A stretch of 7,769 nucleotides of DNA from Burkholderiales bacterium (GTDB lineage Bacteria; Pseudomonadota; Gammaproteobacteria; Burkholderiales; UBA11063), in NCBI GenBank assembly GCA_026461645.1, contig JAPJMP010000167.1, positions 1-7,769 of the forward strand, in the 5' to 3' direction. Both the position numbers and the translations under genes were made by a program. The notes under the pieces were generated by a model. That model did not search any database. It was given only the letters and a program-made list of their open reading frames with translations, and was not told the origin of the DNA. This document shows, piece by piece, positions 1-5,885 of this stretch. Every line of letters starts with the position of its first letter. Positions within the stretch are counted from its first letter, which is position 1.

Positions 1-79
1 TAAAAATTAATCGCTTAATCTTTTGTTGGATTTTTAAATCAATTCTTCAGTAGTATTTTAGTTTAAATTTTAGGTTTCA

Positions 80-97
80 ATAATCTTGGTAGATTAT
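80..97. repeat. Perfect inverted repeat upstream of the rpmE promoter
   Basis: The arms ATAATCT (80-86) and AGATTAT (91-97) are perfectly complementary around a TGGT loop. No T-run follows, so this is not an intrinsic terminator on the + strand. It lies about 30 bases upstream of the proposed rpmE -35 element, where an activator or repressor could bind. A function is inference only. An AT-rich 7-bp repeat can arise by chance in DNA of this composition. The surrounding 1-120 is AT-rich, with stops in all + frames and no start-to-stop frame of note on the - strand. Confidence 0.3.
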
Positions 98-127
98 CAT
101 GAGTGTAGTTCGCAGTTTGTGATTTTT

Positions 128-157
128 TTGCATTACCGGCAAGATTTATGATACAAT
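128..157 (+). promoter_or_regulatory. rpmE promoter, extended -10 type
   Basis: An extended -10 element reads TGA-TACAAT (149-157). TACAAT matches five of six positions of TATAAT, with TG one base upstream. A weak -35, TTGCAT (128-133), lies 18 bases away. Transcription would start near 163-165, giving a 5' untranslated leader of about 85 bases before the rpmE ATG. The same TGnTACAAT block occurs before xseB, which supports it as the housekeeping promoter style of this genome. No other candidate of this quality is seen between 1 and 249. Confidence 0.6.
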
Positions 158-169
158 GATGCCATCATT
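155..169. promoter_or_regulatory. Palindrome across the rpmE -10 and start site (possible operator)
   Basis: AATGATG (155-161) and CATCATT (163-169) form a perfect 15-base palindrome centred on C162. It overlaps the last three bases of the -10 hexamer and the expected transcription start. A dimeric repressor bound here would block RNA polymerase. That role is inferred from position only. L31 genes in some bacteria are zinc-controlled through Zur, but that is known mainly for the non-zinc paralogues, and this palindrome does not clearly match a Zur box as I remember it. Confidence 0.4.
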
Positions 170-229
170 TGGTATGTGGTTTGATGTTATTTAACGTCTA
201 AATAATGCTAAGATCACGAGTAATACCAA
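169..229 (+). promoter_or_regulatory. Foldable rpmE mRNA leader, candidate L31 autoregulatory leader
   Basis: The predicted 5' leader can form an outer stem between TTGGTAT (169-175) and ATACCAA (223-229). This encloses an inner hairpin, GATGTT (183-188) with AACGTC (193-198), which has one G-U pair and an ATTT loop. The outer stem ends eight bases before the Shine-Dalgarno sequence (237-241). Structured leaders bound by L31 itself have been described upstream of rpmE in several bacterial groups, including gammaproteobacteria. I cannot verify that this leader matches that consensus. The pairing is seen in the sequence, and autoregulation is inference. Confidence 0.4.
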
Positions 230-249
230 TATTTTATAAGGTAGCTGAG

Positions 250-474
250 ATGAAAGCTTCGGTACATCCAAATTATAAGGAAGTTACAGTTACTTGCAGT
301 TGCGGTAATAAATTTGTTACACAATCAACTTTAAGTAAAGATTCATTAAATATTGAGGTTTGTTCTAATTGTCATCCGTTCTATTCGGGTAAACAACGTT
401 TAGTGGATAGCGCTGGACGAGTAGATAAATTCCGTCAAAAATATGCATCTTTTAGTAAAAGGACTACTAAATAA
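250..474 (+). CDS. rpmE: 50S ribosomal protein L31, zinc-binding (C+) type
   Basis: L31 sits on the large subunit at the central protuberance and takes part in bridging to the small subunit. The 74-residue product keeps the family core: HPNY near the N-terminus, CSCGN (C16, C18), then [13 protein letters not shown] (C38, C41) and GRVDKF. The four cysteines are the zinc ligands of the C+ form, as opposed to the cysteine-free paralogue made in zinc starvation. The family's usual length is about 70 residues. An upstream in-frame ATG (205) would add 15 unconserved residues and has no ribosome site. The ATG at 250 has TAAGG (237-241) eight bases upstream and starts like known L31 proteins. A strong terminator downstream indicates a mainly single-gene transcript. 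Confidence 0.96.
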   Translation: MKASVHPNYKEVTVTCSCGNKFVTQSTLSKDSLNIEVCSNCHPFYSGKQRLVDSAGRVDKFRQKYASFSKRTTK

Positions 475-488
475 TTAGTAACTTTAAT

Positions 489-506
489 TTATTGTAATCA
501 CAATAA
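489..506. repeat. Inverted repeat after rpmE
   Basis: TTATTGT (489-495) and ACAATAA (500-506) are perfect 7-base arms around an AATC loop. It begins 14 bases after the rpmE stop. No T-run follows, so it is not a terminator by itself. It may protect the rpmE mRNA 3' end or serve as a binding site upstream of the next promoter. Both roles are inference. Confidence 0.3.
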
Positions 507-517
507 CCTAAAAGGTT
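505..517. repeat. Short inverted repeat just upstream of the -10 of the membrane-protein promoter
   Basis: AACCT (505-509) and AGGTT (513-517) pair around AAA. The repeat starts two bases inside the end of the previous inverted repeat, so only one of the two hairpins can form fully at a time. It lies between the expected -35 position and the -10 at 527-532, a typical location for a repressor site. The arms are short and no function is shown. Confidence 0.25.
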
Positions 518-523
518 CAAATT

Positions 524-532
524 TGGTAAAAT
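524..532 (+). promoter_or_regulatory. Extended -10 promoter for the membrane glycosyltransferase-like gene
   Basis: TGG-TAAAAT (524-532) is an extended -10 element with five of six matches to TATAAT. No good -35 is seen 16-18 bases upstream, which extended -10 promoters tolerate. The start would fall near 539, inside the left arm of the terminator hairpin at 533-561. A transcript from here would lack most of that arm and so escape termination. The leader would be about 32 bases. Without this promoter the downstream gene would depend on read-through of the rpmE terminator. Confidence 0.4.
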
Positions 533-561
533 GGGTAGTTAGTATAACTACTCTTTTTTTT
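533..561 (+). terminator. Rho-independent terminator of rpmE
   Basis: The arms GGGTAGTTA (533-541) and TAACTACTC (545-553) form a 9-bp stem with one G-U pair and a GTA loop, followed directly by eight T residues (554-561). This is a textbook intrinsic terminator 58 bases after the rpmE stop. Its presence also argues against the upstream TTG (523) as the start of the next gene, because the hairpin would then be coding sequence. Confidence 0.85.
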
Positions 562-570
562 AGGTTTAAA

Positions 571-2205
571 ATGTTAACTTATTCATCACATAAAAAACCG
601 CAACGTAAAGACCTGCCTTGGTTATTGTTTATCATTAGCCTGATTTGGGTTTTAGGTACTGCATTTTTTCATTCACCGTGGGAACCGTATGAGCCATTTG
701 TTATGGCGGTGGTAAAAGGAATTTTAAATAAACATTCATGGCTAGTCCCATATGTATCTAATGTGCCATATTTACAAATTCAACCATTCTATTTTTGGCT
801 TTATTCTGCCATCTTAAAATTATTTAAAATCACTAATATTTATAGCATCGCTGATAGTATTAGAATTCTTAATACCATGCTAATCTTTGCGATTGTCATA
901 GTTAGCGCTAAAATTGGTTCTAGTCTAAGTGCATTTAAAAATGGTCGAACCGTAGTTTTAATTTTGATTAGTTTAATTGGTTTTATTAATAATGCGTATC
1001 AACTTTCACCATTAATTTTAGTTCTATTGGGATTTTGTTTATTTGTTTATGCTTTAGTATTATTTGTTAATTTGCCAGGAATATCTGGGTGGATACTCTT
1101 TATTGGATTATTATTTATTTCAATTAATTACACCTGTGAATACATTTTAGTAGCAGTATTAACCTTATTATTATTACCAGTTATAGATCGATACTGGCGT
1201 AATAAAAGCTATTTAATCACTGTAACTATTGGTATAACAATGTTTGTTATTATTTTCTTTTTATATTGCTATGCTCTTAATTCAGTTAATGATGAATTTT
1301 TTACTCAATGGCAACAACATTATGGTGATATATTTTTTAATGGACATTACCACTTTGCCGAACGTTTAAAGCAATTGCTTGAATTTTTAAGTTGGTATCT
1401 GTGCCCAGCTTGGTTCTTACTAATTTGGAGCATCTATAAACGTAAAAAAAGACTATTTGAAGATAAAATTATTCAAGTATCAACTATTCTGGGTGGTTTA
1501 ATTTTTATTTTTGCTTTAATTAACGGGCATAATATTGAAGATGCGATTTTCCCCATTGTGCTACCGGTGGTTTTATTAGCTTCTATTGAAATTGACTCGA
1601 TGCGTATTTCAATTGTGGCGTTGCTAAATTGGTTTAGTATATTTATTTTTGGTAGTTTAGGTTTAATAATTTGGCTAATGTACTTATGTTTAATGTTGCA
1701 AAAACCTGATTATATTGTCTCTTATCTGTATAAATATACGCAGAACTATACCTTTGATTTTAGTTTATGGCATGCATTTTTAGCGCTATTAATCACTGCA
1801 ATTTGGTTGTTTATGATTACCCGTAAGCATATTCGCGGTAGAGAGCTGGTAACTAACTGGGCTAGTGGTACAACTTATGTAATAATTTTATTTTTGGCAT
1901 TAATGTTACCTTGGTTTGACTCAATTTTAACTTTTAAACATGTGGTACAGCAAAGTTTAAAATCAATTAATCCACAGGCATGTATTTCAACTAATACTGC
2001 TGACAGCACGCAAAGTGCCCTATGGTACTATTATGCAGATGTTAATTTAATTCCAACCTTTGTTAATTTAAATTTTAGTGTATGTGAACAAGCAATTATT
2101 GCTACCGAAAATAAAGCGGATATTGATTTAAAACAATGGTATATTATGTCGCAAGGGCAGCGTCCAATTGATAAAAAAGTTTATTATGTGTTACGACATA
2201 AATAA
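571..2205 (+). CDS. Polytopic membrane protein, ArnT/PMT-type glycosyltransferase homologue with altered active site
   Basis: The 544-residue protein has the architecture of ArnT/PMT_2 (GT83/GT39-like) enzymes. A first membrane helix (about 15-33) is followed by a loop with WEPYEPF (37-43), then WLVP and a segment ending PFYFW (72-76). About a dozen further hydrophobic helices run to about residue 455, followed by a soluble C-terminal part with cysteines at 471 and 505. Family members move a sugar from an undecaprenyl-phosphate carrier to lipid A or another acceptor at the periplasmic face. The usual PDE and EKP motifs read PYE and QIQP here, so the conserved Asp is Tyr40 and the Glu-Lys pair is Gln69-Ile70. 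Activity is therefore doubtful, and donor and acceptor are unknown. The ATG at 571 has TAGG six bases upstream. An upstream in-frame TTG (523) lies before the terminator hairpin and is rejected. Confidence 0.75.
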   Translation: MLTYSSHKKPQRKDLPWLLFIISLIWVLGTAFFHSPWEPYEPFVMAVVKGILNKHSWLVPYVSNVPYLQIQPFYFWLYSAILKLFKITNIYSIADSIRILNTMLIFAIVIVSAKIGSSLSAFKNGRTVVLILISLIGFINNAYQLSPLILVLLGFCLFVYALVLFVNLPGISGWILFIGLLFISINYTCEYILVAVLTLLLLPVIDRYWRNKSYLITVTIGITMFVIIFFLYCYALNSVNDEFFTQWQQHYGDIFFNGHYHFAERLKQLLEFLSWYLCPAWFLLIWSIYKRKKRLFEDKIIQVSTILGGLIFIFALINGHNIEDAIFPIVLPVVLLASIEIDSMRISIVALLNWFSIFIFGSLGLIIWLMYLCLMLQKPDYIVSYLYKYTQNYTFDFSLWHAFLALLITAIWLFMITRKHIRGRELVTNWASGTTYVIILFLALMLPWFDSILTFKHVVQQSLKSINPQACISTNTADSTQSALWYYYADVNLIPTFVNLNFSVCEQAIIATENKADIDLKQWYIMSQGQRPIDKKVYYVLRHK

Positions 2206-2211
2206 GGAATA

Positions 2212-2241
2212 ATGCCTAAGTTAGAATAAATTTGCTACAAT
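2212..2241 (+). promoter_or_regulatory. Promoter of the xseB-ispA-dxs-rpiA-ppx operon
   Basis: TGC-TACAAT (2233-2241) is an extended -10 identical in its hexamer to the one before rpmE. The best -35 at 18-base spacing is ATGCCT (2212-2217), which is weak, as expected for an extended -10 promoter. Transcription would start near 2248, 27 bases before the xseB ATG. It lies in the only sizeable gap (69 bases) before the five-gene run. No intrinsic terminator is seen between the preceding gene and this promoter, so read-through from upstream is also possible. Confidence 0.6.
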
Positions 2242-2274
2242 ATTATTTATCTTTTAATGAATGGAAAATGAAAT

Positions 2275-2490
2275 ATGGCACAGCAGAAATTTGAAGATGC
2301 GATGGCACAATTAGAAAAAATTGTAGAACAAATCGAAAATGATGAAATTTCGCTTGATGAGGCTTTAAGTAAATATCAAGCGGGTGTGGCTTTAGTTAAG
2401 TTTTGTCAGGATAAATTAGCCGAGGCTGAGCAAAAAATTAAAATTCTTGATACTTCAAGCGACAGTTTAAAAGATTTTAGTATTGAATAA
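2275..2490 (+). CDS. xseB: Exodeoxyribonuclease VII small subunit
   Basis: XseB joins the catalytic large subunit XseA to form exonuclease VII, which degrades single-stranded DNA from both ends in the cytoplasm and acts in mismatch repair and DNA-damage processing. The 71-residue product is a short helical protein. It has the family pattern FEDAMAQLEKIV (6-17), SLDEALSKYQAG (26-37) and CQDKLAEAEQKI (44-55), close to the roughly 80-residue E. coli protein. xseA is not in the window; in many proteobacteria it is unlinked. The ATG at 2275 has GGAA eight bases upstream. It is the first gene of a packed run, one base before ispA, which is the common xseB-ispA-dxs order of beta- and gammaproteobacteria. 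Confidence 0.95.
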   Translation: MAQQKFEDAMAQLEKIVEQIENDEISLDEALSKYQAGVALVKFCQDKLAEAEQKIKILDTSSDSLKDFSIE

Positions 2491-2491
2491 T

Positions 2492-3343
2492 ATGTTAAAA
2501 TTAATTGAGCAAATGCTAGATAAAGTTTTGGTCAATAATGACAACTTTCTTTTGCATGAAGCTATGCGTTATTCATCTTTAAATGGTGGTAAACGAATTC
2601 GACCATTGTTAGCTATTGCTAGTGGTGAGATTGCTCAAGCCCCATTAAATACGGTTTTAGTGGTAGGAGTTGCTATAGAATTAATTCATTGCTATTCCTT
2701 AATTCATGATGATTTACCCGCAATGGATAATGATGATTTACGGCGCGGGCGGGCTACATGTCATAAGCAATATAGTGAAGCGGTAGCAATTTTAGCTGGT
2801 GATGCCTTACAAACTAAAGCATTTGAACTATTAAGTAGCGATAAGTTGGAATTAGATTTGGCTACTAAAGTTAAAATTATTCATTATTTAGCTGTAAGCT
2901 CAGGTAACCAAGGAATGGTCGGTGGACAGTGTATCGACATTTTAAGTACTGGTAATTTTTTAACTATGGCGCAATTAGAGCAGATGCATATGTTAAAAAC
3001 TGGTGCTTTAATTAAAGCTTCAATTTTATGTGGTTATTTAACAGGTACTACCTATAATGCAGATATTTATAATAATTTGGAGTTAGTTGCGACCAATATT
3101 GGTTTATTGTTTCAAATTACTGATGACATTTTAGATGCTACAGCTAACACTGTAACATTAGGAAAAACGGCAAATAAAGATTTAATTAATGACAAAGCAA
3201 CATATGTTAAGTTTTTAGGGCTAAAGCAAACACAACATTTAGCCACAACTATTTATGCTGCTACTATAGAGTTAATACATCAACTACCACATCATACAAG
3301 CCTTGCTTCTTTATGTGAGTTTATTTACACTAGGGATAATTGA
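2492..3343 (+). CDS. ispA: Farnesyl diphosphate synthase (short-chain trans-prenyltransferase)
   Basis: IspA condenses isopentenyl diphosphate with DMAPP and then GPP to give farnesyl diphosphate, the precursor of undecaprenyl phosphate and quinone side chains. The 283-residue protein has the GGKRIRP motif (32-38), the first Asp-rich motif DDLPAMD (73-79) followed by [15 protein letters not shown], and the second Asp-rich motif DDILD (211-215). The two-residue insert in the first motif and Tyr68 five residues before it are features of bacterial FPP synthases, so the C15 product is favoured over longer chains. E. coli IspA has 299 residues. The ATG at 2492 is one base after the xseB stop and has no clear ribosome site, which suggests translational coupling. 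An in-frame TTG at 2483 is a less likely start. The TGA overlaps the dxs ATG. Confidence 0.95.
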   Translation: MLKLIEQMLDKVLVNNDNFLLHEAMRYSSLNGGKRIRPLLAIASGEIAQAPLNTVLVVGVAIELIHCYSLIHDDLPAMDNDDLRRGRATCHKQYSEAVAILAGDALQTKAFELLSSDKLELDLATKVKIIHYLAVSSGNQGMVGGQCIDILSTGNFLTMAQLEQMHMLKTGALIKASILCGYLTGTTYNADIYNNLELVATNIGLLFQITDDILDATANTVTLGKTANKDLINDKATYVKFLGLKQTQHLATTIYAATIELIHQLPHHTSLASLCEFIYTRDN

Positions 3344-5205
3344 TGCAACAATATTTATTATTAGATAAAATAGAATGGCCAAGTGATTTACGTAAATTAA
3401 AAAAGGAGCAATTGTATAATTTATCCAATGAGTTACGTGATTTCTTAATTGCTACGGTTAGTGAAACTGGTGGTCATCTAGCATCTAATTTAGGTAGTAT
3501 TGAATTATCTATTGCCTTACATTATGTGTATGATACGCCTAATGATTTAATTGTTTGGGATGTCGGACATCAATCATATACGCATAAGATTTTAACGGGG
3601 CGCAAAAAAAGTATGCATTCTTTGCGTCAATATGGTGGCTTAGCCGGATTTTTAAAACGTGATGAAAGTGAATTTGATGCTTTTGGTGCTGGTCATTCAT
3701 CAACATCAATTTCGGCGGCCTTAGGAATGGCTATGGCTAATAAATTAAAAGGTAAGAATAATAAAGCAGTTGCCGTGATCGGTGATGGTGCAATGACTGC
3801 CGGTCTTGCCTTTGAAGGTTTAAATAATGCTGGCTGGTTAGATTCAGACATTTTAGTAATTTTAAATGATAATAAAATGTCAATCTCAGAAAACGTTGGT
3901 GCCATGAGTAAATACTTATCCAGTGTTTTAGCCGGAAGATTGTATAACTCAGTTAAAGATACTGCTAATAAGGCGTTAAGTTTAATGCCGACTATGCAAA
4001 AAATTGTGCATAAAGTAGAGGAGCACGTTAAAGGAATGGTAACTCCAGGAACTTTTTTTGAAGAGTTAGGATTTAATTATATCGGACCGATTGATGGACA
4101 TGATATTAACGTATTGGTTGATACTTTAGTAAAAATTAAAAAATTGTCTGGCCCACAATTTTTGCATATAATTACCAAAAAAGGGCAGGGATATAAATTA
4201 GCTGAAAATAGTCCCATTGATTATCATGGCGTTACTAAATTTAATCCTAAAGAGGGAATGAAAAAGGGTGCAGCAGCTAAGGCTTTAACCTATACTCAAG
4301 TATTTAGTAAATGGTTGCTTGATGTAGCTAAACTTGAAACAAATTTCGTGGCAATAACTCCAGCCATGCGCGAGGGTTCTGGCATGGTTGAATTTGCTAA
4401 ACAATATCCGAATAAATTTTTTGATGTCGGCATTGCCGAGCAACATGCTATAACTTTTGCTGCCGGAATTGCCACGCAAGGCATTAAGGCGATTGTAGCT
4501 ATTTATTCAACCTTTTTGCAACGTGGTTATGATCAATTAATTCATGATGTGGCCTTACAGAATTTGCCCGTGATGTTTGCAATTGATAGAGCTGGTATTG
4601 TTGGTGCTGATGGACCAACGCATATTGGTAGTTTTGATTTAAGTTTTTTACGCTGTATTCCAAATATGATAATTATGACCCCAAGCAATGAGAATGAATG
4701 TTATCAGATGTTATGGACCGCGTATAAACTGCAAGCACCGTGCGCAGTTCGTTATCCGCGCACAATGGGCAACGGTACTCCAATTACAGCAACAGAAGGA
4801 ATATTACCACCAGGTAAAGCTGAAATAGTAAGACATGGACAACAAATAGCAATTTTAGCTTTTGGTACATTAATTGATAATGTAATTGGTGCTGCTAATA
4901 AATTAAATGCAACAGTGTGTAATATGAGATTTGTTAAACCTTTGGATCAAGAATTATTGCAACAAATTGCAGCAACGCATGAATATATAGTTACAGTTGA
5001 AGAGAATGTCATAAGTGGTGGTGCTGGAAGTGCGGTTAATGAATTATTTAATCAATTAAACCTAAATAGATCAATATTAAATCTTGGGATTGCTGATGAG
5101 TTTCTGCAACATGGTGATCAACAAAGTTTAATTCGTGAGCAGGGCCTAGATGTCGAGGGGATAGTTAAGGCAATTTATAATCATTGGGAGCAAATTAAAA
5201 TATGA
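3343..5205 (+). CDS. dxs: 1-deoxy-D-xylulose-5-phosphate synthase
   Basis: DXS joins pyruvate and glyceraldehyde 3-phosphate, with loss of CO2 and thiamine diphosphate as cofactor, to form DXP. This is the first and usually rate-limiting step of the MEP isoprenoid pathway. The 620-residue product equals E. coli DXS in length. It has GGHLASNLG with His45, GHSSTSIS, and the thiamine-binding GDG (147-149) through NDN (175-177). The catalytic Glu366 lies in DVGIAEQHA, and substrate residues Arg394 and [10 protein letters not shown] with Asp423 and His427 are also present. All key residues are kept, at offsets of four from E. coli. The ATG at 3343 overlaps the ispA stop (TGATG) and has AGGGA six bases upstream. 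A TTG three bases earlier is not needed. It overlaps rpiA by four bases. Placing dxs beside ispA pairs the entry and chain-elongation steps of isoprenoid synthesis. Confidence 0.98.
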   Translation: MQQYLLLDKIEWPSDLRKLKKEQLYNLSNELRDFLIATVSETGGHLASNLGSIELSIALHYVYDTPNDLIVWDVGHQSYTHKILTGRKKSMHSLRQYGGLAGFLKRDESEFDAFGAGHSSTSISAALGMAMANKLKGKNNKAVAVIGDGAMTAGLAFEGLNNAGWLDSDILVILNDNKMSISENVGAMSKYLSSVLAGRLYNSVKDTANKALSLMPTMQKIVHKVEEHVKGMVTPGTFFEELGFNYIGPIDGHDINVLVDTLVKIKKLSGPQFLHIITKKGQGYKLAENSPIDYHGVTKFNPKEGMKKGAAAKALTYTQVFSKWLLDVAKLETNFVAITPAMREGSGMVEFAKQYPNKFFDVGIAEQHAITFAAGIATQGIKAIVAIYSTFLQRGYDQLIHDVALQNLPVMFAIDRAGIVGADGPTHIGSFDLSFLRCIPNMIIMTPSNENECYQMLWTAYKLQAPCAVRYPRTMGNGTPITATEGILPPGKAEIVRHGQQIAILAFGTLIDNVIGAANKLNATVCNMRFVKPLDQELLQQIAATHEYIVTVEENVISGGAGSAVNELFNQLNLNRSILNLGIADEFLQHGDQQSLIREQGLDVEGIVKAIYNHWEQIKI

Positions 5206-5876
5206 CACAACAATTAGATCAGGGCCAATTAAAAAAATTAGCCGCAGAGTATGCCTTTGAGCACTATGTTAAACCAGATATGCTAATTGGAGTTGGCACT
5301 GGTTCAACGGTTAAATATTTTATTGAGAAATTAGCTGAAGTTAAACATTTAATTAAAGGTACAGTTTCTAGTTCCAGCGCATCAACCTTATTATTACAAC
5401 AATTACAAATTCCTGTGTTTGATTTAAATAGTGTTGATCAATTAGATGTTTATATTGATGGTGCCGATGAAGTCACTCAATATTTACATGCTATAAAAGG
5501 TGGTGGCGCAGCCTTGACGCGAGAAAAAATATTAGCAGCCAATAGTAAAAAATTCGTCTGTATTGTCGATGAATCCAAACTTGTAGCTAAATTAGGTAAA
5601 TTTCCTTTACCCATAGAAGTTATTCCAATGGCCCGCAGTTATGTGGCTCGAGAAATGGTTAAATTAGGTGGCACTCCAGACTGGCGAAATAATGTAGTTA
5701 CCGATAATGGTAATTGGATCTTAGATATTCATAATTTAGACATTATTGATCCAGTTGCTCTTGAAAGACAAATAAATTCAATTACAGGTGTAGTAACAAA
5801 TGGTATATTTGCTCTGCGACCGGTCAATGAACTAATAGTAGCTTCTGCTGATGGTAAAATTAAAGTTATAAAATAA
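5202..5876 (+). CDS. rpiA: Ribose-5-phosphate isomerase A
   Basis: RpiA interconverts ribose 5-phosphate and ribulose 5-phosphate in the non-oxidative pentose phosphate pathway, supplying nucleotide precursors. The 224-residue protein (E. coli 219) has GVGTGST (30-36), the VSSSSAST phosphate loop, YIDGADE with Asp86 and Asp89, and [11 protein letters not shown] with Lys99 and the catalytic base Glu108. Lys126 lies in DESK. All match the E. coli active-site residues at an offset of five. The ATG overlaps the dxs TGA as ATGA, a classic coupled junction; GGGAG lies 11 bases upstream. The downstream link to the DXS substrate pool is indirect, through pentose phosphates and glyceraldehyde 3-phosphate. 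Confidence 0.97.
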   Translation: MTQQLDQGQLKKLAAEYAFEHYVKPDMLIGVGTGSTVKYFIEKLAEVKHLIKGTVSSSSASTLLLQQLQIPVFDLNSVDQLDVYIDGADEVTQYLHAIKGGGAALTREKILAANSKKFVCIVDESKLVAKLGKFPLPIEVIPMARSYVAREMVKLGGTPDWRNNVVTDNGNWILDIHNLDIIDPVALERQINSITGVVTNGIFALRPVNELIVASADGKIKVIK

Positions 5877-5885
5877 GGGCAAATT

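Noticed and set aside
6..19. ATTAA-TCGC-TTAAT hairpin at the left edge as a terminator of an upstream gene
   Set aside because: The stem is only five A-T pairs and is followed by just four T residues after a C. It is too weak to call, and no upstream gene is visible.
98..122. Divergent gene starting on the minus strand from the ATG at 100
   Set aside because: The minus-strand frame from position 100 hits a stop after seven codons, and no longer minus-strand frame is present in 1-204.
205..249. N-terminal extension of L31 from the ATG at 205
   Set aside because: There is no ribosome site before 205, and the 15 added residues do not resemble any L31. The ATG at 250 has a good Shine-Dalgarno sequence and gives the normal family start. 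The extension also overlaps the 3' arm of the leader stem.
523..570. TTG start giving a 16-residue longer membrane protein
   Set aside because: The stretch holds the promoter -10 and a strong intrinsic terminator hairpin with eight T residues. The ATG at 571 has its own ribosome site and leads directly into the first membrane helix.
2483..2491. TTG start for ispA overlapping xseB
   Set aside because: Three extra residues with no ribosome site. ATG at 2492, immediately after the xseB stop, is the simpler start.
3693..3905. Minus-strand open frame of 70 codons within dxs
   Set aside because: Lies fully within the conserved thiamine-binding part of DXS on the other strand, has no recognisable product, and is a shadow of the real gene.
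4285..4484. Two overlapping minus-strand frames within dxs
   Set aside because: They lie opposite the conserved catalytic Glu region of DXS, in two different frames, with no family features.
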